64,000 nt of DNA from Hofstenia miamia. Lineage: Eukaryota > Xenacoelomorpha > Acoela > Hofsteniidae. The DNA is taken from NCBI GenBank assembly GCA_900660155.1, contig CABFPE010000031.1, positions 2,207,645-2,271,644 of the forward strand, read 5' to 3'. This document shows, piece after piece, positions 21,887 to 32,340 of this stretch (position 1 is its first letter; each line of letters begins with the position of its first letter). The translations under genes and the position numbers were made by a program. Under the pieces are notes generated by a model. The model was not told the DNA's origin, did not search any database, and saw nothing but the letters and a program-made list of their open reading frames with translations.

Positions 21887-22113
21887 ACAAAAACTTTTAT
21901 TGAATTATAGATTGTCATCTATAATAAAATATAGCTCAATGAATCGTCAGTAAAATCGCAAATGTGTTTGCATGCGCTGACTGATGCATCACCAGTCGCA
22001 AGTCTACTGCGTAATTTACTTTCTGTATAATTGGATCGAATGAGCATGAAAGAACATAGACGATGTTTACCATCAGAATCATTGACTTTCTTGAAGAGCT
22101 TCATATCTGTCAT
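21887..22113 (-). mobile_element. LINE 3' terminal fragment (minus copy)
   Basis: The frame reads MTDMKLFKKVNDSDGKHRLC, then RSNYTESKLRSRLATGDAS, followed by a short UTR with attcaataaaagtttttgtc. This is the same 3' end as at 14690-15010, in opposite orientation. It has fewer frame breaks than that copy. Confidence 0.65.
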
Positions 22114-22376
22114 CTTTATGTTGCAAATGAAGCAAACACAAGTGATTTACCTAGCATGAAGGAACTATACAGCCTCCAGTTCAAATTTATGAAAATCAAA
22201 TGCCTTAATCTTAATAAAGGGAAAAGCGTGGATGTTTCATACTATGGTTTTACTAATATGTATATTAAAGTTCATCTTAGTGTCAAATTGAACACGCCTA
22301 ATTTACACCATTGGTGTTCAGTGCTTCTGTTGGAGTTAATAAGGCCGAGGGGAGGTCGTCTCACTGGGACACCCTG

Positions 22377-23732
22377 AGATGGGACACCCTACCTATGGCT
22401 ATCTGCCATGTGGCCATCTAGTGATGAAATATTTTTGACAAAGTTGAATTGAATAAATTAATTTTTTGACCAAGTTTTTATTGTTGTTTTCCAGGATTTT
22501 GGCAAAATGATATAATTAATGACAAGAAACGTTTTGAGAGAGTTAAAATTAATTTTTTGACGAAATTTTTATTTAGACAAACTATCCTTTTTTTCTGGTA
22601 ATATAGTTATGACATGTTCATTGTAACAATGTTTTTTATTATGCAACACTGAATTAAAGAAAATAATTCATAGATGTAAAAACCAACATGTGGGCATAAC
22701 ATTTTAAATTTCATATAGACATATATTTCAACATGCAGTAATATTAATCAAAGATATAGTATGCAAAGGGGGAATATAGCTATATATTCATCAATTGTGT
22801 ATAATTTGTGCTAAATGTAAAAACATACATTACACAATGGCTCTGAGTGATGAAGTTCAGCATTGTGCAATCTTCAACCTGTAAAATTACAAATGTTTGA
22901 ATCAGAGATATAATAATACTCGTTAAAAAGCGTAATGGCCTAGTTCGGTATTAAAACAAATTAATTTTTCAGAGAAAACCAAAAACTAGTTTATGCGAAA
23001 GCTTACAATTTCTAATATTTAATAAACATATGTGGTAAAACCCACATTTGTGTTTAAGACAAGACAAAAATGTAATTTATTCTACACTTTGCTTATAATG
23101 ACCATATATATCATACTATTAAATTTGTCAATTGTGTTAGTTTATCATCATTGTTGTTGAGGGACTGCTGTAGGAAACAAACGCAATGTGTATTTGCACG
23201 TTATGAATTTCACATGGTAATATCTAAATTAATGATTAATAAACAAGTCAAATGAAGTGATAGATCACAGAATAAAAATAGCTTCCCAAAAAGTTTGAAA
23301 TGCTTCAGGGTAGTTCTTTCATCAATGTGAAATTCCATTATACCGGCTGTGAATAATCATACGTGTAGAAAGTTGCATGCTTTCATAGTCAATGTCAACA
23401 TTTCATAGTTTTATCTATATCCCATTGTTCAAATGTCAAAATGTAACAAATTATATAAACGGTACAACCATGTAAAATTCCATTATGCTGCTGTGTGTAC
23501 AAAGTTGCACTTCTTAACAGACAATGTTAACATTGCGTAATTTTTTATCTATATCCTATTGTTCAAATTTCAAAGTGTATCCAATCGTAAAGATTGTTAT
23601 CTACCAAACATAAAAGTCAAATCACTTTAACAATTAAATAAAACATTTTAAAATCATAAAAAATAGAATTTTTTGCAAGTTGAAAAAAAATCTCAATTAT
23701 TATTACATGCTTACCCAATTTATACACTTATT
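22377..23732. other. No gene; includes a diverged two-copy tandem repeat
   Basis: AT-rich DNA without recognisable coding. Two units of about 145 bases, starting near 23331 and 23476 with aattccatta, repeat in tandem with many differences (shared: ctatatccYattgttcaaat). Confidence 0.5.
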
Positions 23733-25006
23733 TCAATTAAAATTGCTACAAAACTAAAATATTAATAAAGTAAAATAATCTATCAATCAACGTCTCTTGT
23801 AGAAATGAAATAAATATTTTTTCAATATGTTTTTCTCGTTAAATTCAATAGTAAAATATTTGCAAAAATTATTGATAATATTTATATTACTGTCGTTAAT
23901 TGGTAATTAACGTTTATTGATATATATATATATATACATTTAAAAATATTAAATAACTTATTTATTTTACATTTCAAAAAATTTTATCAGTGTCTTTGAT
24001 ATTAAGAGTTAAATAAATACTGCTAGTATAATTGAAATGAATGAAGATGATAATAATAATAGTATTACTGTCAAATTAACATTGGTAATAAAAATATTCT
24101 TATCGCCTTCACCAACTAGTGTATTTATTTTTGTAAAACATGGTAAAAATAATTGAAATATTAATTATTCTATATGCATTTACATGTAACACATTTTAAA
24201 AATAAATTTCCTTTTTGTGATTTGTTTTTGCCTTTTTGAACAAAATTACTTGCCTTTGAGATATTTTCTTTTCCTTTTTTGTGATTTTTTTTGCCTTTTC
24301 GAACAAAATTACTTGCCCTTGGGATATTTTTTTTTGCTTTTTGTAATTTGTTTTTGCTTTTCGAACAAAATTACTTGCTTTTTGGATTTTATTTTTCTTT
24401 TTGTGATTTGTTTTCCTTTTCAAACAAAATTACTTGCCTTTGGGATATTTTCTTTTCCTTTTTCGTGATTTTTTGCCTTTTCGAACAAGATTACTTGCCT
24501 TTGGTATATTTTCTTTTCTTTTTTGTGATTTGTTTTTGCGATTTGGCACAATAATATCTTTAAATAGTTATAAATTTTAAACATTAGGAATTTACCACAT
24601 GTTTCTTAAATCGAGTTTTTAAAGGTATATAAAGATCGTTGCTAACATTATTCCTGACCTGTGCATTTATGTATTGANTGCACGTCAAGTTTCTTAAAAA
24701 AAGCATCTTTTATATCAGTGAATAATATAATTGCATAATTTAGATGACTCATTATAAATGCANGGAATTTACCACATGTTTCTTAAATCGAGTTTTTAAA
24801 GGTATATAAAGATCGTTGCTAACATTATTCCTGACCTGTGCATTTATGTATTGATCTACAAAGTGGAAAATGAAACTCCAAATTTCTAAACTCAAAACAA
24901 AACGCTTTCATGCTATACACTGCTTTACAATGTTAAAAGCATTAACATTCGCATTTTTCTTCAGTCAATGAGTAATTTTTGATAATCATAAATGAATACA
25001 TAATGC
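23733..25006 (+). repeat. Left arm of a large inverted repeat pair
   Basis: This stretch matches the reverse complement of 32341-34906, with a dinucleotide TA tract, a minisatellite and the tctacaaagtgg block in the same order. It lacks about 1.7 kb present in the right arm, including a LINE C-terminal fragment. The match continues into the N gap at 25007. Single Ns at 24678 and 24763 flank a duplicated segment and mark doubtful assembly. Confidence 0.75.
24206..24545. repeat. Minisatellite of about five 63-66-base units
   Basis: Each unit contains gaacaaaattacttgcc followed by a T-rich run and gtgatttgtttttgc. On the minus strand it gives a periodic lysine-rich frame (KISQGQVILFEKAKKI-like) that is almost certainly not a gene. 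The right arm of the inverted pair holds only about one and a half units at 34330-34440, so the array expanded or shrank after duplication. Confidence 0.8.
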
Positions 25007-26006
25007 NNNNNNNNNNNNNNNNNNNNNNNNNNNNNNNNNNNNNNNNNNNNNNNNNNNNNNNNNNNNNNNNNNNNNNNNNNNNNNNNNNNNNNNNNNNNNN
25101 NNNNNNNNNNNNNNNNNNNNNNNNNNNNNNNNNNNNNNNNNNNNNNNNNNNNNNNNNNNNNNNNNNNNNNNNNNNNNNNNNNNNNNNNNNNNNNNNNNNN
25201 NNNNNNNNNNNNNNNNNNNNNNNNNNNNNNNNNNNNNNNNNNNNNNNNNNNNNNNNNNNNNNNNNNNNNNNNNNNNNNNNNNNNNNNNNNNNNNNNNNNN
25301 NNNNNNNNNNNNNNNNNNNNNNNNNNNNNNNNNNNNNNNNNNNNNNNNNNNNNNNNNNNNNNNNNNNNNNNNNNNNNNNNNNNNNNNNNNNNNNNNNNNN
25401 NNNNNNNNNNNNNNNNNNNNNNNNNNNNNNNNNNNNNNNNNNNNNNNNNNNNNNNNNNNNNNNNNNNNNNNNNNNNNNNNNNNNNNNNNNNNNNNNNNNN
25501 NNNNNNNNNNNNNNNNNNNNNNNNNNNNNNNNNNNNNNNNNNNNNNNNNNNNNNNNNNNNNNNNNNNNNNNNNNNNNNNNNNNNNNNNNNNNNNNNNNNN
25601 NNNNNNNNNNNNNNNNNNNNNNNNNNNNNNNNNNNNNNNNNNNNNNNNNNNNNNNNNNNNNNNNNNNNNNNNNNNNNNNNNNNNNNNNNNNNNNNNNNNN
25701 NNNNNNNNNNNNNNNNNNNNNNNNNNNNNNNNNNNNNNNNNNNNNNNNNNNNNNNNNNNNNNNNNNNNNNNNNNNNNNNNNNNNNNNNNNNNNNNNNNNN
25801 NNNNNNNNNNNNNNNNNNNNNNNNNNNNNNNNNNNNNNNNNNNNNNNNNNNNNNNNNNNNNNNNNNNNNNNNNNNNNNNNNNNNNNNNNNNNNNNNNNNN
25901 NNNNNNNNNNNNNNNNNNNNNNNNNNNNNNNNNNNNNNNNNNNNNNNNNNNNNNNNNNNNNNNNNNNNNNNNNNNNNNNNNNNNNNNNNNNNNNNNNNNN
26001 NNNNNN
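25007..26006. other. Assembly gap (1000 N)
   Basis: The round length suggests a gap of unknown true size. Confidence 0.95.
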
Positions 26007-26434
26007 AATAAATTTTAATTTGTTTCTTAAAACCCCTTAGTTTTTCAATATTCTTTATCTCTTAGATAATGAATTCCATGTTCTGATAGAGGTATTAATA
26101 AATGATTCTTTCAAGACTTTTTTTCTGTACTAAATGCAGGAAAAATGTTTTGATCTGGAGTTTTGTTTATGAATAAAACCAGGCATTGAAATCGTATTAT
26201 AAGGTGATAAGTTCTTGATGAGTTTAAAAAATGTCAACATAGTATTCAAAATGACAAGCCGTCTTGGAAAAAGGATTGATTTGGAAATGTAGTCCTTTTT
26301 CTTTGAGACATTAAGTGCTTATTTCAATTGCACATCAAGTTTCTTAGAAAAAGCATCTTTTATATCAGTGAATAATATATTTGCCTAATTTAGATGACTC
26401 ATTATAAATGCATGAAAAAATTGAATTATTGCAC

Positions 26435-26893
26435 AAGCTGGTAATTGCATTACTATCATTGACATGTTTCTTATACCAATGGCTAATTTTCGAACTATTG
26501 CATTAATGTGAGATTCAAAATTTAGCTTAGAATCAAAAATTACTCCTAGGTACTTGAAATTATCTACAGTCGGGATGCTAGTATTATTGACATTAAGGGT
26601 TAAGGTTGAAACATCGTGAGTATTTTTAGTAGGCTGCAAAATACAAAATTCAGTTTTATCNAAGCTGGTAATTGCATTACTATCATTGACATGTTTCTTA
26701 TACCAATGGCTAATTTTCGAACTATTGCATTAATGTGAGATTCAAAATTTAGCTTAGAATCAAAAATTACTCCTAGGTACTTGAAATTATCTACAGTCGG
26801 GATGCTAGTATTATTGACATTAAGGGTTAAGGCTGAAACATCGTGAGTATTTTTAGTGGGCTGCAAAATACAAAATTCAGTTTTATCTTCATT
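26435..26893. repeat. Direct duplication of about 227 bases around a single N
   Basis: Bases from aagctggtaattgcattac (26436) to cagttttatc recur after the N at 26661. Only one or two bases differ. As at 9680, this looks like an assembly join. Confidence 0.75.
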
Positions 26894-27145
26894 TATAAGC
26901 AACCTGTGCATCCTGAAATACGTACATAATTTGTTACAATTTAATGCTATCGATTCAATTGCCATGTGCATGGATTTATTATCGCTGAATATGCATGTAT
27001 CATCGGCGTATTGAATTAAATTACAATCAGTTGTCATATGCATATCGTTTACGTATATACTGAAAAGAAGGGGACCAAGAATTGTTCCTTGAGGAACACC
27101 ATTATTAACAGGTAGTCAATCTGAAAAAAACATCGCTAATCTTTA

Positions 27146-27909
27146 AGCGGGTGCCACACGGTTAGTCTTTTGACTATAGTCAAAATTGCGGTTTTGCATT
27201 CTTTTGTTTACTAGTCAAAAAATTTGACTAATAGTCAAAAGAGGTTTCTGAGTAAATTGCATTGCATGTGATTGTATAAAAATTACTAAGTGGAGTCGCT
27301 ATAATTTTAATTTTATTTCAACTGTAGGTGACGGGAAAACATTTCGGATGATGTATTAAATAGGCCTCATAGTCTACGCTCACGAATGTGTATTGAATAG
27401 TTAATTGATCACTCATAAACAAGCGCATATGTAAAGAATTATGTAAACATTTATCCCAATTAGCAGGTTGCAATCTTTATAGAAAATTCAAAATAGCTAC
27501 GCAATCAACTAGCATTTGAAATTGAAACAGCTCTCTCTCTCCAATGGAATTGGGTTTAAAAACACGCTAAAGCAATTTCAACAAGTTGTTTGTTTGCGCC
27601 TATCTTAATGGCCATGATCTTAATTATATTGTTTATTTATTAATGACATTTTAAGATGAAAGTTCAAAGTTATTTAAATTCAAAATTCCCATTTTCTTTC
27701 AAAATTACAATAAGTTGACTATTCGGGGGTGCCACACGGTTAGTCTTTTGACTAATAGTCATTTTCAAATAGAACAATTTCTATTTTAAAATTTGACTAA
27801 TCGTAAACCGCAAAAGTGACTTTTTGGGGGTGCCACACGGTCAGTCTTTTGACTATAGTCAAAAAAGTTTTTTTACTATAGACAAAAGACTAATCGTGTG
27901 GCACCCCCT
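27146..27909. mobile_element. PIF/Harbinger-like MITE cluster inserted in LINE C
   Basis: The terminal sequence gggtgccacacggttagtc begins near 27148, recurs at about 27726 and 27828, and appears inverted at the right end (gtgtggcaccccc, about 27905). TTA flanks both ends (left tttaagcgggtgcc, right caccccctttactc), matching the 3-base TWA target of PIF/Harbinger. The last unit (27828-27908) is a near-perfect 80-base hairpin. On LINE C's strand the coding either side of the cluster (…HRYQRV and KISDVF…) joins, showing that the insertion came after LINE C. Confidence 0.65.
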
Positions 27910-30260
27910 TTACTCTCTGATATCTATGCTTCAAATAACTAGTTAACAAATTTCTGCTATTATAAGAAAATCCCATATGTGATAATTTTTTCTATAAGTA
28001 TGCTATGATTAATAGAATCAAAAGCTTTAGAAAGGTCTAAGCAAGCAATAGCAACGAATTTATTTGCATCAAGTGAAGATCTCCAATTCTCTGTAACTTT
28101 TAAAATTGAGTATTTGACAAAAGATTATATTTATTTAGGTGTTCTGTTATTTGATCGTGCAATAATTTCTCGAATATTTTGCTTATTGGAGATGTTATCG
28201 AAATTGGTCTATAATTTTGCGCAAAGTACAGGATCGTTTTTCTTAAAAATGGGAGTAACATGAGTAGTTTTTAAATAATCCGGAAAGTAATTATTTCGTA
28301 TGCATTCGTTAAATATATAATTTAAGGGACTAGCAATCGCATGTGCAGTGACTTTAAGTGCCCATGAAGGAATGTTGGAAGGCCCACTTGATTTGTTGGA
28401 CTTAAGCTTGTGAATTGCTTTTAATGTTTCTAAACCTGTTGTAAAACGGAAAGAAAATTCGGATTGAAAAAATTTAGGCGAATTATTTTCATACTTAACA
28501 GTTGGACCATTGTATTTTCCTAGGTTAATAAAAGTCTGATTTAATTCGTTAGAAATTTCATAGGTATCTGTGATGATTTTCCCAGTTTCATTTTTGATAG
28601 AATTAATACAATTTGATTTAGATTTCTTACTATTACTGATATCATGAATAAGTTTCCACTTTGACTTTTGATTTGGCAAACGAGCGTATTCATTTCTAAT
28701 GTATTCATTGAACGCCTTGCGATTTGCAATATTGGATAAATTTCTAGCTTTTTTATATGCAACAAAATTTCTATGAGTTTTGAAAGTTCTAAATAATCTA
28801 TATGCGATATTTTTTCACGAATCAATGTTTTGCAAAATTCATTTATCCATGGTTTACTATGCGTAGATGTGTGCGAAATGCTTTTATGATTTGATTGAAT
28901 CATAATTTTCATTTCTGGACAAAATTTACTTAGATAAAATTCAAAAATTTCTAAAAAATGTATCAACATTGTATTTGCATTTGGGGCAGTATACACAGGA
29001 AGCCAGTTTTCTGAAGAAATTGCCGATTTAAGATCTGTCTCTTATACACATCTATTTTCACGGATTTTTATCCACTTTGTGACATTATTCGAAGACGATT
29101 CAGATTTAGAAAACTCAATACATGTAATGCAGTGGTTAGAAAAAGGGCATTCAGATGAGTAAAAACTATATGATGCATTATTTGTTTCGGCGAGCACAAT
29201 GTAATCAATTAGCGTGGTACTTGATGATGTGATTCTAGTCGGCAGTGTTGCGTTAGCCAATTTTAAATTGAAAGCATTTAATATTAGGTCAATTTTGCAC
29301 TGTTCATTAGTGTTAAAGTAATTTAGGTTCCAGTCTCCAAGTAGCATTAAATCTTTATTTTCAGAACAAGCTAAAGATAATTCCTCTTCTAATTGCTGAA
29401 TAAATAGATTAGCAAATTTCTTGTTTGGACAGTTAGATACATTTAACAACTGTTTTTTAAATTAAGAATTTTTTATTGGATTATTAATATCTACCCATAG
29501 ACTTTCAAAATTAGATGTTAGATTATTCCCAATATCATTGCGTTGTTTTGGATTAAATGACTTTGGTATTAGAAATAGAACTCCACCACCTTTTGTTTTA
29601 CCTAATGGATTGCTGGATAATCTGTCTCTCCTAAATACTGTATATTTTTCGCTGTTAAAAGACCACATACTATCAAGATCGTCAATTTTTAACCAAGTTT
29701 CCGAAATAGCTAAGATGACATCATTTTTAAAGCTTGAAATTAATTGTTTATATTCAACATTTTTCCTGCTAAGATTTTGAAAGTTCAAATGTAAGTAGTT
29801 ACAGAATGTGTGATTCCATTTAGCTTTTTAAAAAAAGATTCGAAAGTTAAAATCGGGCCTGGATTTGTTTCAATACCATATACAGTTAATAAAAAGAAAT
29901 ATATAATAGCAGTTATTAGTTTCTTTTTAATGCTGATAACAATAGCGAAAACGGGATTGATCGAAATAACAAAATTTTTACTTTTACTAAAAAAAGATGC
30001 TTTATGGATATGAAGATAGAAAGGTATTGGCAAAATTGAATCGAATTCACAAGTGTTATGAGTACCAATGAGATATATAACGGCAAATAGTAAAATAGTT
30101 AAATGATTTAAGCAATATTTTGTAAATTAGGTATTAAAACAAATTAGGAACATTTTCTAAACACGAGATAGTGTGATATATTTATAATTATAGAAATAAA
30201 TAGCGTAAATTACAATTATCAGTATCAGATAAAATGAAATAAATACTTCTTCAAGGCGTT

Positions 30261-30644
30261 TTACTCATTGTATTCAAATATAAAATATATATCTCGCAAT
30301 ATGTAGTTAGGAAAACCAGATTTTAACTCCATTTTCCCATTAAATGTTTTAAAGTCATATAGAGACTGAGATTTTTTCAAACAATATCCGACCTTGTTAG
30401 AGTTTCTAAAGCATAGCATTAGAGAGAATACCAATATATTTTGAATTTCCAAATATTTTGCCACTATTTGAGAGTCTAAAATATGTATTTTTATTACTAG
30501 ATTTAGCTCCAGTTTTTGATGTATTGCTACTGGTTTTAATCCATCTGACACTTTTCCTTTTGCTATGGTTTCACTAGTACATATTTTAACACAATTGACA
30601 AATATTCGTTTTGCATAACGTTTTGACTTTGCATACACAACCAC
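30261..30644 (-). pseudogene. Open frame upstream of LINE C ORF2, unknown
   Basis: A 127-residue frame (KGKVSDGLKPVAIHQKLELN, GYCLKKSQSLYDF) lies on the LINE C strand, just 5' of ORF2. Its position would suit a LINE ORF1 or 5' region. It has no zinc knuckles or coiled coil that I can see. It may be chance. Confidence 0.25.
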
Positions 30645-32340
30645 TTTACTTTTCTAAATGCATCGATCTCGAAATTATATTCTAAAAAACGCTAATAATA
30701 ATCAAAATATGTGAAAGAAAAATGTGTAATATTTTAAGTTTTGTTTCTGAATTTATTTTCCCTACGATGCTTTCAGAATGATGTGTGATTAGAAACGCTT
30801 CCCCTTTAAAAAATTGATTTTCAACAAGTCTAATACAAATTTTGTTTTTTTGACAAAAATTATGAAATTTATAGTAATTCTGTCAGAAAAAAAATTTTAC
30901 TGAAAATTGCTTTTGCAATTTCAGCAAAAGCATTTGCATACATGTGTAAAAATTGATTGACATGAGCTAATTGATGAGTCATAACCCGCAATTAATACAT
31001 GAATAATGAGGAGGTGTGGCTAAAAGATGTGAATATTCATACATTACATAGCCAAACTATAAATAATTTTAAAGTGTACGTTTGTAGTTTTCGACCAAAA
31101 AGGACTAGTATATTGAAATAATCGTATATTTTTGTTAATGAACTTGTTTTGTACACTGAATAATAGCAGTAGTATTAAATTTCATAAATTCTTGTTATTA
31201 CCCAGAAATTGTTTTATATTTAACAAAATTTATATTGTATGTATATATATAAAAGGTATTTTGTATCCATATATACATATAGCTTTCTTAAACATCTAAT
31301 AAAAGTCTTAATATGAGCGTCTTTACAAAGTTTTCCATTTATTTTTAAAAATAACTGACTTCACTTGAATCAAATAAACCTTTTTAAAATTGATGTACTA
31401 GCTTGAGAGAATAAAAAGTAACTTTTCATCATCATTTTATATTAATGATGGAACTTGTGCCTGTATATAAATTTCATTTATTAAATTTTGTGTTAAATTA
31501 CACTGGTCAACAAATTTTAATTTTTTTGTCTTTGGCAGACCATCTAGGAGTGTTTTCTGGGGTTTTGAAGGTCGCTGATTACGAATATAACATTGGTTTT
31601 GCCAGATTGGCTCTAGTTTAGAAGATACTGATAGCCCCAAATAAGCCTAATGTAGCATAATATACAATAAAATGACTTGATTCAACAAAGTTAAAAGAAA
31701 AACTAAAACATAAAACTCAATCAAGAAACTCGAATCATTTTATTAGAAATTAGCTTCAAACTATTTGCCAAAACTGTAAAAGTAAATTCAGTCGCAACAC
31801 TTTTGACAAAACGCAAGTGGACATTAAGCTCCACATTGATTTTAGCTTTAACTAACTCTTCACGCAGACGAAAGATTATTTATCACGTTTATTCATTTTT
31901 ATTAATATAAAAATGTTTCTCTGCAAAGTTCGTCGCTACATTCATACATAACATTCATTTATAAGCTTTTTTGTTACAGTATTTAATGTGTTTATTGAAG
32001 TTTATTGTATATATATTGTGTAATCTTTTCAATAAATAGTAAAGTTCATCTTTAAACTACATAATGTAGTGTGTAGAATGTTTTAAAATGGGTATTATTC
32101 GCGATATTTAATAAAACACAAATATACAAACCATTAATGTTTCAAAATACAGAAACAAAATCTTAATATACAACAAAGAATAGTCAAATTTAAGTGTATG
32201 CACGTTTTTCTTTCTCGTTTTCGAAAGTTTATACTAAATTGTCATAAAATTAGCATTTTGTTCATTGCCTATGACGAAAAAATGTCTTCATTTTGACACA
32301 TTATTCAGATTTTACAATTTTTAATTGATTCATTTTGAAA
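30645..32340. other. No recognisable gene
   Basis: AT-rich DNA. A 67-residue minus frame at 31437-31640 (PSKPQKTLLDGLPKTKKL) has protein-like composition but no recognised family. Confidence 0.4.

Larger units (their letters stand above)
26010..30033 (-). mobile_element. LINE C, near full-length ORF2 with a 2A-like peptide
   Basis: On the minus strand ORF2 starts with a hydrophobic leader that ends YFFLLTVYGIETNPGP (NPGP at 29854-29865). An apurinic-type endonuclease follows: ISETWLKIDDLDS, then GKTKGGGVLFLIPKSF, LMLLGDWNLNYFN and LIDYIVLAETNN. The RT follows with SNIPSWALKV, CLDLSKAFDSINHSILIEKI, GVPQGTILGPLLFSIYVND and IQYADDTCIFSDN. The C-terminal domain follows with VDNFKYLGVIFDSKLNFESH. 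Shifts and stops occur (for example near 28760 and 29460), so the copy is inactive. A MITE cluster interrupts the RT at about 27145-27910. A single N at 26661 separates duplicated bases. Confidence 0.88.

Noticed and set aside
24217-24554. Overlapping open frames in the minisatellite
   Set aside because: They arise from a T-rich tandem repeat whose unit length is close to a multiple of three; no start context or homology.
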